This document shows positions 1-9,350 of a stretch of 64,000 bases of DNA, piece by piece. The stretch covers positions 310,001 to 374,000 of the forward strand of contig NZ_JACHDY010000001.1 in assembly GCF_014201315.1 (NCBI RefSeq), in the 5' to 3' direction. The stretch's first letter is position 1. Every line of letters begins with the position of its first letter. This DNA comes from Edaphobacter lichenicola. GTDB lineage: Bacteria; Acidobacteriota; Terriglobia; Terriglobales; Acidobacteriaceae. A model generated the notes under the pieces. That model was not told the DNA's origin. It worked only from the letters and a program-made list of their open reading frames with translations, and made no database searches. The translations under genes and the position numbers were made by a program.

Positions 1-1
1 G

Positions 2-727
2 CAGGTAGCGATACCCGAGCTTCCAGATGATCCCGCTCTCTTCTCTCGCACGCTGAGCGCGGCAGGTTACTTTGAGGCCGTTACATTTTCCTCTGAAGAC
101 CTCAAGCGCGCAGACTACTACCAGGACAATGCGCGCAGAGTCACACTGCAAAATCAAGCGGGAGACATCGACGCCTACCTCGCCTCCCTCAAGATGGAGA
201 TCACCTTTCAACCCTTCGACCGGACAGGCCGAAGCCGCATCGCCCAGCTGATCAACAAATCGAATCAGTACAACCTCACCACTCATCGGTACACCGAAGC
301 CGAAGTCGCAGCGGCAGAGACCGATCCCCGTTGCTTCACCCTGCAGGTCCGCCTCGCCGACATCTTCGGAGACAACGGCATGATCAGCGTAGTCATCTGT
401 CGCCGCACCGATCCCAAGGTATGGGAGATCGATACATGGCTGATGAGCTGTCGTGTCCTCGGTCGAAAGGTCCAGGAGGCGGTGCTTCGCGAGATACTGA
501 AGCACGCAGAAGGAAACGGAATCGAAGAGCTGATCGGAATCTACAAGCCAACCGACCGCAACCAGATGGTCGAAGGGCACTACCGTTCCCTCGGATTCGA
601 GCAGATTGGTTCAGAGCCCGACGGCTCAACAACGTGGAAGCTTCTGGTACAAGAAGCCAGTGTTGTGGAAACCGCGATGTTGGTCCGATCGACTGGCTTT
701 GAAACTGTTGAAATAGGAAACATCTGA
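2..727 (+). CDS. FkbH-like HAD phosphatase/acyltransferase, C-terminal part (5' end outside window)
   Basis: The reading frame is open from the window edge, so only the last 241 residues are present. They match the C-terminal half of FkbH-like proteins: the end of the HAD domain, then a GNAT-like domain with the family-typical stretch INKSNQYNLTTHRYTEAEV and, further on, FGDNGMISVVI. Characterised FkbH enzymes take 1,3-bisphosphoglycerate, dephosphorylate it and load a glyceryl group onto the phosphopantetheine of an acyl carrier protein. A free-standing carrier protein gene follows 90 bp downstream, which fits. The first internal ATG is at 194, but homology continues upstream of it, so it is not the start. 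The catalytic HAD Asp motif lies outside the window and cannot be checked. Confidence 0.88.
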   Translation, partial: QVAIPELPDDPALFSRTLSAAGYFEAVTFSSEDLKRADYYQDNARRVTLQNQAGDIDAYLASLKMEITFQPFDRTGRSRIAQLINKSNQYNLTTHRYTEAEVAAAETDPRCFTLQVRLADIFGDNGMISVVICRRTDPKVWEIDTWLMSCRVLGRKVQEAVLREILKHAEGNGIEELIGIYKPTDRNQMVEGHYRSLGFEQIGSEPDGSTTWKLLVQEASVVETAMLVRSTGFETVEIGNI

Positions 728-817
728 AGCCCAGATTGCACCAGGCAAGCGCCGCTGATTCGCCCGATGTGATTCGTGCTACCAGGACAATTACAAATAA
801 AGAGATGGAGTGTGTAA

Positions 818-1057
818 GTGGAATCAACTGAAATCTATGATCGTCTTACAAAAGTCTTCCGAGAAGTGTTCGATGACGATGAGATAGTCGCTCGTCCCGA
901 CCTGACTGCTTCTGACGTCGAAGAGTGGGACAGCCTCAAGCATGTACGCCTCATCCTCTCCGTCGAAAATGCATTCAAAGTTCGCTTCTCTGCGTCTGAG
1001 GTCAGCAACCTCAAGAACGTCGCTGATCTCGCGAAGGTCATTCAGTCGAAGGTGTAG
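818..1057 (+). CDS. Acyl carrier protein
   Basis: A 79-residue acidic protein with the PP-binding fold pattern. The phosphopantetheine attachment serine is Ser39 in EEWDSLKHVRL. Start is a GTG at 818 with a GGAG-like element about 9 bases before it (AGATGGAGTGTGTAA). The pattern WDSLKH is typical of stand-alone carrier proteins in polysaccharide and polyketide loci rather than of fatty-acid AcpP (DSLDxVEL). It sits between the FkbH-like loader and an SGNH/MBOAT pair, so it most likely carries a glyceryl-type group for transfer to a glycan. The cargo is inferred, not shown. Confidence 0.93.
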   Translation: MESTEIYDRLTKVFREVFDDDEIVARPDLTASDVEEWDSLKHVRLILSVENAFKVRFSASEVSNLKNVADLAKVIQSKV

Positions 1058-1124
1058 CGCGTAAACTGGTTGTCAAATTGATAGCAATTTGCTCTAAGCC
1101 ATCCAGATCTCTTGAGCGACAATT

Positions 1125-2279
1125 ATGAGCACAATGGTGACCCTTCCAAAGGATCAACTTCCTCGCCGCGACCTCTTTGTTCTCCCGGCGCTCAGTATCT
1201 TGACCCTCCTCGTCCTTCTCATAGCATCCGAGGCGGCAGCAAGATTTTTCTTCCCCGAACAAAAGACCGATTACTGCGAAATCCCGAATGCGCGTCTCGG
1301 CTTCAGCTACAAGCCAGGCTGCATCACCCACGTCAAGGCCGCTGAGGGCCCCTGGGTCATCAATCAATATAACGACTGCGGCTATCGCTCTCGGGAGTCC
1401 TGTGGACCCAAGCCATCAGGAACAACGAGGATCGCCTTGATAGGGTCTTCGATCGCCGAAGGATGGCTCGTCGGTTACGACCAGAGCTTCAACGCTCGCA
1501 CCGCGAAAGATCTCACCGCCCGCTGTCATCGGCCCGTCGAGATCCAGAACCTCGGTCGCCAGGCATGCAGCCTTACCTGTATCTCCCGCCGCGCCGACGA
1601 GGCTCTCGCTCTCAAGCCCGACGTTCTCCTGATGACCATCAACGCAAGCGACATAGAGACTCTTACGGAAGCAGACATGGCCACCCGCTTTCAGCCAACC
1701 GTGCCCGCTCACAAGGACCCCGCAACCGAAAAGCGTAGTCCGGTCAGGCGGATCAAATCTCTATTCGCCGAAAGCCGGGCAATGATCGTGATAGAGCACT
1801 ATCTCTTTCAGGATGCTGCGACCTACCTTCGCCTGGCCCTCATCAATACGAATGCCACCGGCTTCCTGCATACTCCTTTCAACTCCGCATGGGAACAGCG
1901 CTTTCATAACTTGGATATCTTGCTCTCAGAGACTGCAGCGAAGGCTCACGAGGCCAACGTCCCGTTCGTTCTTGTTGAATTTCCAAGCGCCGCTCAGACC
2001 GCAGCTCTTGTTCTAAACGACCCTGCTCAAAAATTGGACCCCGATGCGATCAATACGCGTCTGGCCCAGATATCTTCCAGCCATGGAATCAAATTTGTGA
2101 ACACGCTAAACGCTTTTCGGGAGACACCTGCATCAAACAAACTTTACTATTTGGCCGACGGCCATCTGGACGGTGAGGGACAGGCGCTGATCAGCGGACC
2201 GCTGGTCGAGCAGTTGACCGACTCAAGCGATCCAGTAATCGCTGGCTGTCCTGTTCTACACGCTCAAGGGCCCCGATAG
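1125..2279 (+). CDS. Membrane-anchored SGNH/GDSL-like protein (DltD/AlgX-like role)
   Basis: 384 residues with one N-terminal membrane anchor (about residues 17-39) and an extracytoplasmic SGNH-hydrolase-like domain. Block I is IGSSIAEG (Ser at about 108-109). Block V is DGHLDGEG, with Asp345 and His347 as likely catalytic pair. SGNH proteins next to MBOAT genes act as the periplasmic half of glycan O-acylation systems, as DltD, AlgX or PatB do. The gene is 67 bp after the carrier protein and 34 bp before the MBOAT gene, so a single operon is likely. The exact reaction (transfer or esterase) cannot be decided from sequence. Confidence 0.8.
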   Translation: MSTMVTLPKDQLPRRDLFVLPALSILTLLVLLIASEAAARFFFPEQKTDYCEIPNARLGFSYKPGCITHVKAAEGPWVINQYNDCGYRSRESCGPKPSGTTRIALIGSSIAEGWLVGYDQSFNARTAKDLTARCHRPVEIQNLGRQACSLTCISRRADEALALKPDVLLMTINASDIETLTEADMATRFQPTVPAHKDPATEKRSPVRRIKSLFAESRAMIVIEHYLFQDAATYLRLALINTNATGFLHTPFNSAWEQRFHNLDILLSETAAKAHEANVPFVLVEFPSAAQTAALVLNDPAQKLDPDAINTRLAQISSSHGIKFVNTLNAFRETPASNKLYYLADGHLDGEGQALISGPLVEQLTDSSDPVIAGCPVLHAQGPR

Positions 2280-2313
2280 AGCTCACTACCGAATAACAGC
2301 AGGAGCTTCTGAC

Positions 2314-3753
2314 ATGACAATCGCATCATTTACATTTCTCGGATTTGCGCTTGCCGTGGTCCTTATCTACAACTGCTTCTCGAGTGCGACCTGGCGGATG
2401 TGGGTCTTGCTCCTGGCAGATCTAGCGTTCCTCTCCACCTTCTCCCACAGCGTCTCCGCCTTTGTCCCACTCACCGTCTTCCTGGCATGCGGCTTCTTCG
2501 CCGTCCAAGCCATGCAGCGTGCTCACAAAGAAGCGTCCTATCTGTGGATCATCGGTGGAACGATCCTCGCCTTCATCTGGCTAAAGAAATACACCTTCCT
2601 GCCCCACGACACGTTCCTGCAATTTGCTTACACTACGCTCGGCCTCTCCTACATCTTCTTCCGCGTCATGCACATGATCATCGACTCCCATCAGGGAAGC
2701 CTCAACCAAAAAGTAGGCCCGCTTGCTTACCTGAACTACACGCTAAACTTCACGACACTGGTCTCAGGTCCCATCCAAAGCTATCCCGCCTTCATCGAGC
2801 AGCACCTCGCTCCCGTACGCCCGCCCCTCACCATCATCGACATGGGCAACGGACTGGAGCGAATCGTCGTCGGGTTCTTCAAAGTGAACGTAGTCGCCCT
2901 GGTTCTATCGATGATTCAGAATCAGGCGATCAATGCACTCTCTTCCTCTCAGCCTCTCGCAACGCGAGCCCTTACCGGAGCCATCATCGCCGCAACCTAT
3001 CCGGTCTACCTCTACTACAACTTCTCCGGCTACACGGACATCGTCATCGGCATAGCGCGCTTCATGCGAATCAAGCTTCCAGAGAACTTCAATCGCCCCT
3101 TCTCGACCGACAACTTTCTCGAGTTCTGGAACCATTGGCACATGACCCTCTCCGGCTGGCTCAAGGAGTACGTCTACAACCCACTCCTCAAGTCGCTCAT
3201 GAGACGCTATCCTTCGCCCCGCGCAGAACTCTCCCTCGGAGTCATTGCCTTCTTCGTCACGTTCTTCCTCATCGGTATCTGGCACGGACGCACTTCGGAG
3301 TTTCTCTTCTACGGCGTCCTGCTCGGAATCGGCGTCAGTGTCAACAAGCTGTATCAAGTCAAGATGGCGAAATCCCTGGGCAAGAAGCAGTACAAAGCTC
3401 TCGCCAACAACTGGATGTATCAAGCACTCTGCCGTGGCCTGAACTTCACCTTCTTCGCGTTCTATCTTCTCTGGTTCTGGTCTACCTGGAAGGACCTGGG
3501 TAAGATGGCCAACACCTTGGGTCCGTCTGCGCAGCTGCTGGGATGGAGCCTCATCTTTATCGTCTCCACCATTGTGCTCGCTCTCTGGCAGGTCGTTCGT
3601 GCCAGCGTCTTTCGTGTGCAATGGGAAGACCAGCCCTTCATCTTGTCCCGCTACGTGAGAACGGTCTTAGACACGAGCCTCGTCTTCGTCTTATTGGTTG
3701 TGATGGAGCTTCTCAATACACCGGCTCCCGATATCGTCTACAAGGCCTTCTGA
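2314..3753 (+). CDS. MBOAT family O-acyltransferase (DltB/AlgI-like)
   Basis: 479 residues, strongly hydrophobic, with around ten or more membrane segments. The MBOAT signature is clear: FWNHWHMTLSGWLKEYVYNPL-type motif near residue 272 (His274, His276) and the invariant histidine in GIWHGRTSEF at His324. MBOAT proteins pass an acyl group from a cytoplasmic donor (acyl carrier protein or CoA) across the membrane to a glycan. An AGGAG element precedes the ATG (GCAGGAGCTTCTGAC). With a dedicated carrier protein and an SGNH partner in the same run, the layout is that of DltB. The acceptor is probably the polysaccharide built by the surrounding genes. Confidence 0.92.
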   Translation: MTIASFTFLGFALAVVLIYNCFSSATWRMWVLLLADLAFLSTFSHSVSAFVPLTVFLACGFFAVQAMQRAHKEASYLWIIGGTILAFIWLKKYTFLPHDTFLQFAYTTLGLSYIFFRVMHMIIDSHQGSLNQKVGPLAYLNYTLNFTTLVSGPIQSYPAFIEQHLAPVRPPLTIIDMGNGLERIVVGFFKVNVVALVLSMIQNQAINALSSSQPLATRALTGAIIAATYPVYLYYNFSGYTDIVIGIARFMRIKLPENFNRPFSTDNFLEFWNHWHMTLSGWLKEYVYNPLLKSLMRRYPSPRAELSLGVIAFFVTFFLIGIWHGRTSEFLFYGVLLGIGVSVNKLYQVKMAKSLGKKQYKALANNWMYQALCRGLNFTFFAFYLLWFWSTWKDLGKMANTLGPSAQLLGWSLIFIVSTIVLALWQVVRASVFRVQWEDQPFILSRYVRTVLDTSLVFVLLVVMELLNTPAPDIVYKAF

Positions 3754-3823
3754 ACGCAGCAGCTTCCAATCGTTCCAGCGAATCGATCATGTTACATACT
3801 CATGGGGGAAGCGATCGCGTCGA

Positions 3824-5269
3824 ATGATATTCTTAGGTTGTGCCTTGCTTCCATCACAGCCTCGCACAGCTCCTTTCAAACATGTCTCGATGGACGAGGG
3901 TTCCCTGCGTTGCTTACGAAAAGTGTCGACACAGGTAGAGGTGGCATTGAGTACTGAACAACTAGCGCTGAAGCAAACCTTTTTCGCACGGATCCTTGCC
4001 AGGATCGGTGGAGGCCGAACCCCTGCCGCACTCTTCGATCAGGGACTCGTCAGCGGCGCCAACTTCATCACGAATGTCGTCCTGGCACGCGGCTTCGGTA
4101 TCAGGGACTATGGCGTCTTCGCTCTTGCATGGGTTGCCGTGCTCTTCGCCAATAGCCTTCAATACGCTCTCATCATTACCCCCATGGTGAGTGTCGGGCC
4201 AAAGCAGGAGCCCGAAGAACGGCCCGGATACTATGGCGCAGTTTTACTGCAGGAGTTTATCTTCGCGTTCTCTGCCGCGTTGATTATGTTCGTCTGCGTG
4301 AAGCTGTCGGTCCGCTTCTTCCCTCAGTGGGGAGTAGGTAATCTCGCTCTTCCCATCAGCGGAGCAACCCTCGCCTACCTGCTTCAGGAGTTCGTACGCC
4401 GCTACTTCTTCTGTACCCGCCAGAGCAAGCTAGCGCTCATCACCGATGTGGTCAGCTATCTGACCCAGCTTCCCATCATCTATTGGATTGTGCACAGCCA
4501 TTATGCGAGCCTCTCCAATGTGCTGTGGATCATCGCCGCCACATCCTTCATGGGCTTCATCACCTGCCTCAGATGGTTCGAGCCAGTCACCTTCGATCGG
4601 CTCGCTTCCAAAAAAGTATTTCTCCGGCACTGGCGCATGTCTCGCTGGCTTGCACCCACCGCCTTCATGCAGTGGGGAGCAGGGAATCTCTTCCTCATGG
4701 CCGCCCCGGTCTACTACGGAGCCGCCGCCTCCGCAATCATCAGGGCTGCAAACAACATCGTAGGAGTGGCCCACGTCTGGTTCTTAGGTCTGGACAACGT
4801 TGTGCCGGCAGAGGCATCGCGACAGATGCGCCTTGGAGGTGTCGATGCAATGCTCCGCTACATCAAACGAGTAGTCATCCTCTGGGGGGGCGTCACCCTG
4901 ACCTTTGTCACCATCGTCGCCTGTTTCCCCACCCTATGGCTCAAATTGGCATACGGGCAAAAATACTCCTCCGACGGTTCAGTGCTTCGTCTCTACGCGC
5001 TCCTTTATATCTTCATCTTTATCGCGGGTCCGCTGCGCGCTGCACTACAGGCGCTTGAATACACTGCACCCATCTTCTGGGCCTATCCCGCCTTGATCGC
5101 CTTCTCCGTCGCATTGGCCGGCCCCTTCGCTCGCAACCTCGGACTCAACGGCGTCATGCTGGGCATGTGTGCCACCCAGTTTGTCTTTCAGACCTTCATC
5201 GGCGTTGCGCTCTGGTTCCGAGTTCGTAAGGTACGACACGACATATCGTTGCAGAATATCGGTCCCTAA
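3824..5269 (+). CDS. Polysaccharide flippase (Wzx/MATE-like)
   Basis: Up to 481 residues with about 12-14 hydrophobic segments. The first core segment reads FDQGLVSGANFITNVVLARGFG, a common opening of Wzx/PST and MviN-like lipid-linked oligosaccharide flippases. Such proteins move undecaprenyl-linked repeat units to the outer face of the inner membrane. The frame is open from ATG 3824, but the first 41 residues are not membrane-like. A TTG at 3947 has AGAGG five bases before it and would start the protein right before the conserved part; ATG 3890 is a third option. It follows the MBOAT gene by 70 bp on the same strand. Confidence 0.82.
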   Translation: MIFLGCALLPSQPRTAPFKHVSMDEGSLRCLRKVSTQVEVALSTEQLALKQTFFARILARIGGGRTPAALFDQGLVSGANFITNVVLARGFGIRDYGVFALAWVAVLFANSLQYALIITPMVSVGPKQEPEERPGYYGAVLLQEFIFAFSAALIMFVCVKLSVRFFPQWGVGNLALPISGATLAYLLQEFVRRYFFCTRQSKLALITDVVSYLTQLPIIYWIVHSHYASLSNVLWIIAATSFMGFITCLRWFEPVTFDRLASKKVFLRHWRMSRWLAPTAFMQWGAGNLFLMAAPVYYGAAASAIIRAANNIVGVAHVWFLGLDNVVPAEASRQMRLGGVDAMLRYIKRVVILWGGVTLTFVTIVACFPTLWLKLAYGQKYSSDGSVLRLYALLYIFIFIAGPLRAALQALEYTAPIFWAYPALIAFSVALAGPFARNLGLNGVMLGMCATQFVFQTFIGVALWFRVRKVRHDISLQNIGP

Positions 5270-5412
5270 AGCCCAGAGAGCCCTCCCCAAAAATCGTGTC
5301 GAAAACGGAGCATCTCTCTCATAGCTTTGTTTGTCCTAACTTAAAGCAGATCGTGTTCTCCGGCTTTCAATCATGCGGAGACAACTCGTCGCTAACTCAA
5401 GAGGGGTTGATC

Positions 5413-7608
5413 ATGAGAAGACTTTGTCAGTTCGTACTCCTGCTATCGTCTCTTCCAACGGTGGCCGCAACCTACACCGTCACCTCACCCCATCTCACCA
5501 TGCACGCGGGCGACCCGCTACCTCCCCTGATCTTCAACATCTCGGCTTACTCCGGAAGCTATGCGAGCCACTTCAAAGGATCGCCAGAGCTAACCACCGC
5601 GGCAACTTCACACTCTCGCCCCGGTAGCTACCCCATCGTCATCAAGCAGGGTTCCATGGCCGCCGTCGATGGCAGCGAACTGAAGTTTGTAAACGGCGTG
5701 CTCGATGTCATCCCGGCAGATGACATCGGCGCTAGGCTCACCAACGGGATCTCTTATCCTCCAGGATTCTTCAGCGGCCCGGGTGACTATGCGCTGCTCA
5801 ACGTCACCAACAATCCAACAGCAAATCTAGTAGGCGACTGCGTGACCGACAACGCTGCCAACTTCGCCAAACTGCTAAGTCAAAACGGCAAGCGCATCCC
5901 CACCACCAGAAACGGAGGAGGTGCCCCACTTAATCTGTACTTTCCGCCCGGCTGCTACGCCACTAGCCAGCCGCTCACAATCTACGGCAGCTTCTGGCAT
6001 CTCTGGGGAGCAGGCCCACAGCAGTCCATCATCAAGCTTCTCCCCAACTCGCCGGTATTCAACACAGGCTCCCCCACGCAGTTCTTCAGCCCGCAGAGCG
6101 CAGGGGGAAATGAAAACTTCTCCGAGTACCTCTTTAATCTAGGCTTCGAAATAGGCGCAGGGAATCCGAACGCAGTCCCCGTCACCACGGTACAAAACAA
6201 CTCAGGAGTCTTTCGCAACGTACAGATCTGGGCCGACGACTCCAACTGTCCCTATGCGATGAACTTTCGTCGCGGCTTTCCCGGCCCTGCCTTCTTCAAG
6301 AACATCGCCATCTACGGATGCCAGAACGCCATCTCCAGCAATCAATCCGAATACAACGCCACCTTCGAAGGACTCACCACAGAAGGTCAGACGTCGACAG
6401 CCATAAATCTTCAAGCCTTCAAGATGAGTATCCGTCACTGGCTCAACGACAATCCTTCAACCGCTCTGGCCGCCGCCGGATCCACCACCGCAAACGTCTC
6501 CATTCTAGACTCAAAGTTCGTAAACGGCTCTCCGTCGACACCGGGAATCACCGTGGCGTCAGGCAGTTCTGTCTACATCAAAAACCTGGCTTCCAACGGC
6601 TACAACCCAACCGAAAACGACTCCGGCTCAGGCACGCCGGTCGCCCGCAACGGCAACATATCTCAGGCATGGACCGGCAATCCGCAGAGCGTCTTCAACG
6701 CGACGCAATCTCCGGACTCTCTCCATATCCCCGTCAACGAAACTCCAACGCCCTCCGACCCACCCGTCAACACCTGGACAAAACTCGGAGACGAGGTCAC
6801 AACGTGGCCTGCACAGATCGCAGGCTCCAGATCAACGACCGTCTACACCGCTCCCGGTGTCTACACCACCTCTGGAACGACAAACATCACGGTGCCTGAC
6901 ACAGTCAACCACCTGCAATTCTTTCAATCGAAGTTCCAGAACGGAAAGCCGCAGATCGTCCTCACCATCGCAGGCAAATCCACCACTCCTTTGATCCTCG
7001 ATGGCTGCCCTTATGAGTCCTGCCAGGTCGTCCACACCAGCGCCAGGCCCGTCGTCATTCTCGATTCCACTCTCACCAGTTACACCTCCAGCAACGGCGC
7101 CGGCGATCTTTACCTCGAGGACGACGAACTCAACTACCTCAACACCGGCTTCCCAACCTTCTACCCGTCGCAGCACGTATGGGCGAGACAACTCGACCTC
7201 GAGCAATCCCAGAACCAGAAGTTCCTCTGCCAGGGCGGCACTCTATGGATGCTCGGCTACAAAACAGAACAGGCATCGCCATCCATCGTCCTCACCAACA
7301 AGGCGCAGGCTGAGGTCTTCGGCTTTTTCTTCTATCAAAACAGGGGACCGCTCCAACCCGTCAGCGCAAACATCTATCTGACAGATTCCAGCCTCTTCGC
7401 CACCGGCTGGACCAAGGTAGACGTTCCGGGTCGCGGCCAGCCAAACTGGGTCATCGAAAATCAGAGTGGAAGATCCTCAACCTTCGCCACGCACGATACC
7501 ATGACCTCCCAGCAACTCAACGTCTTCTACTCTTATGGAGGAGACACTCCCACCCGAGCAAAGCTTCGTGCCGTCGGCTCACCCACACGAAATCAAAACC
7601 AGAAGTAG
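5413..7608 (+). CDS. Secreted MBG-domain/right-handed beta-helix protein (pectate-lyase-3-like)
   Basis: 731 residues. The frame is open from 5296, but ATG 5413 is chosen because GAGGGG lies just upstream and it starts a signal peptide (MRRLCQFVLLLSSLPTVAA). An MBG-type Ig-like domain follows (about residues 18-110), then a long right-handed beta-helix of the GH55/pectate-lyase-3 kind, with a 'LYFPPGCYATSQPLTIYG' rung typical of this fold. The C-terminal part, with VWARQLDLE and LWMLGYKTE, is shared with the beta-helix lipoprotein at 14195-16138. It probably binds or cleaves the exopolysaccharide made here. No catalytic residues can be assigned with confidence. Confidence 0.75.
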   Translation: MRRLCQFVLLLSSLPTVAATYTVTSPHLTMHAGDPLPPLIFNISAYSGSYASHFKGSPELTTAATSHSRPGSYPIVIKQGSMAAVDGSELKFVNGVLDVIPADDIGARLTNGISYPPGFFSGPGDYALLNVTNNPTANLVGDCVTDNAANFAKLLSQNGKRIPTTRNGGGAPLNLYFPPGCYATSQPLTIYGSFWHLWGAGPQQSIIKLLPNSPVFNTGSPTQFFSPQSAGGNENFSEYLFNLGFEIGAGNPNAVPVTTVQNNSGVFRNVQIWADDSNCPYAMNFRRGFPGPAFFKNIAIYGCQNAISSNQSEYNATFEGLTTEGQTSTAINLQAFKMSIRHWLNDNPSTALAAAGSTTANVSILDSKFVNGSPSTPGITVASGSSVYIKNLASNGYNPTENDSGSGTPVARNGNISQAWTGNPQSVFNATQSPDSLHIPVNETPTPSDPPVNTWTKLGDEVTTWPAQIAGSRSTTVYTAPGVYTTSGTTNITVPDTVNHLQFFQSKFQNGKPQIVLTIAGKSTTPLILDGCPYESCQVVHTSARPVVILDSTLTSYTSSNGAGDLYLEDDELNYLNTGFPTFYPSQHVWARQLDLEQSQNQKFLCQGGTLWMLGYKTEQASPSIVLTNKAQAEVFGFFFYQNRGPLQPVSANIYLTDSSLFATGWTKVDVPGRGQPNWVIENQSGRSSTFATHDTMTSQQLNVFYSYGGDTPTRAKLRAVGSPTRNQNQK

Positions 7609-7685
7609 AGCGTTCGCTATCGTCGCATGCGGACGAATCCTGCAAGGCACAGGTGATCCCGGACCACGTCGCAATGCAAGCGAAA

Positions 7686-9350
7686 CTACGCGAACCCCGC
7701 CAGATGTTCGCCCAGACGAAGTGCAAGCGCCACAATCGTCAACGTCGGATTCGCATGACCTCCGGTAGGGAAGACCGAACTCCCGGCAACATACAGGTTC
7801 TCGACTCCGTGCACCTTACAACTCTCATCGACCACGCCATGCTCCGGAGAGGTTGCCATTCGAGTGGTCCCGATATGATGCGCCGCAGAGTTGAAGTGCT
7901 CAAATCGACGTCTCACGTAATCTGCTAACTCCCCTTCGTCGAAGATAAGCTCTCCCGCTCCCGCAGCGCGATACCGCTCCACAAAGATTCGGTGCGCCTC
8001 CACCACAGTCCGTATGTCCTGCTCCGTAAACGCGAGATCGACCACTGCCCGCGGCACACCATGTTCATCGAACTGATCAGGAGATAAAGTAATCCGGCTA
8101 TCGCGATTCGGTACCTGCTCCGCCTGATAGTAAAGCCCCAGATACTTCGACTTCACCGACGGCAGTACCGACGGCAACCTCCGGTCCTTCGCTGCCCGCG
8201 CACGCCCAAGCTTCACCAGCCGGGGAATCGACGCCAGCCCATCTGACGCAACAATCGCAAGATGCTGGCGAACATCAGGCGCCAGTGCTTTCAACTTGGA
8301 TCGTCTCTTCGAAAACCCATGCGCGCGCATCACCGCAAGCGCAGCCTTCGCCACAAACACGGCGGAAAAAATTGCGTCGCGATGACCGTGAGCGGCGTTC
8401 GTCCTGTCGAGAAAGAAGATAATATTGTTGATCCGCAGTCGCGCCTGCGCCTCTTCCGAGATCGTCCATCGCCGCCGGCAATAAACGCCATCGCTATCAC
8501 GCTCGTAGTCATATTTGATCGCCTGCCGGTTCACGGGAGCAAGCGAGGTATACGTCCCATGAGGATGAGCCTGATAGAAACGTCCAACTAGGTCGCGTTC
8601 ATTCCCGACCCCTGCAGGATGCAACTCGCTCTTGGATGACAGAAGAATTCGAGCATTTTCAATCCCGCCCGTCGCAAAAACAAACGTCTTTGCGCGAACT
8701 TCGAATCTCTTCCCCTGGGAGATCGTCCGCACGAAATCGATCCTGTCCTTGCGATCTGTCGAAACAAACTCCAGCACATGGGTATTCAAAACGACGCGGA
8801 CGTTCGCTGCATCGGACAGAACAACCTGAAACTCTTTTGCGAAATCTATCGGCGGGCTCCATCGCTCCAGGTGCCAGTCCTCCAGGTCTTCGCTCTTCAT
8901 GCCGGGAATGATCTCCCCACTCTCAGCAGGGAAAACCTCGCGGCTGTCGAAGTCATACCGCCCAGCGCGACAAAGCGTTAGAGCTCGACGATAAAACGGT
9001 TGCATCTCTTCGTAAGAGAAAGGCCAGCCACTCTCGGCGATCCAATCCCGCGCCTTGAAATCAATCGGATCGAAGGGGATGCACCGACCTCCCCATGCAG
9101 AAGATGCCCCGCCAAACACGCGCCGCCGATTCTCCTCAAGACTCTCATGCGAGCCTGGCCTAGCGATAACGCCGCGGTTCAAATCCTGATCTGAGGCGGA
9201 CTCCCGGTTCGCCCCGCCGCCCACCAGCAGCAGGATACTCACTTTCTTCTTGAGTAACTCCAGCGCAACGCTGATCGCCGCCGGGCCACCGCCGACAATA
9301 CAAACATCCGATTCGAGCATCTCCCCGGAAGGGTTGCCGGTGAGAATCAT
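7686..9350 (-). CDS. GMC-family FAD-dependent oxidoreductase
   Basis: 554 residues. An N-terminal dinucleotide-binding motif VCIVGGGPAAISVALELL binds FAD. The C-terminal GMC domain carries HHIGTTRM and GGHANPTLTIVALALRLGEHL, where the His and Asn of the GMC active site are expected. The family oxidises alcohol groups of sugars, polyols or sterols. The start ATG at 9350 overlaps the stop of the upstream aldo/keto reductase by 4 bp, so the two are translationally coupled and may act on the same carbonyl/alcohol pair. The position in a glycan locus suggests a sugar substrate; this is inference. Confidence 0.85.
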   Translation of the reverse strand: MILTGNPSGEMLESDVCIVGGGPAAISVALELLKKKVSILLLVGGGANRESASDQDLNRGVIARPGSHESLEENRRRVFGGASSAWGGRCIPFDPIDFKARDWIAESGWPFSYEEMQPFYRRALTLCRAGRYDFDSREVFPAESGEIIPGMKSEDLEDWHLERWSPPIDFAKEFQVVLSDAANVRVVLNTHVLEFVSTDRKDRIDFVRTISQGKRFEVRAKTFVFATGGIENARILLSSKSELHPAGVGNERDLVGRFYQAHPHGTYTSLAPVNRQAIKYDYERDSDGVYCRRRWTISEEAQARLRINNIIFFLDRTNAAHGHRDAIFSAVFVAKAALAVMRAHGFSKRRSKLKALAPDVRQHLAIVASDGLASIPRLVKLGRARAAKDRRLPSVLPSVKSKYLGLYYQAEQVPNRDSRITLSPDQFDEHGVPRAVVDLAFTEQDIRTVVEAHRIFVERYRAAGAGELIFDEGELADYVRRRFEHFNSAAHHIGTTRMATSPEHGVVDESCKVHGVENLYVAGSSVFPTGGHANPTLTIVALALRLGEHLAGFA

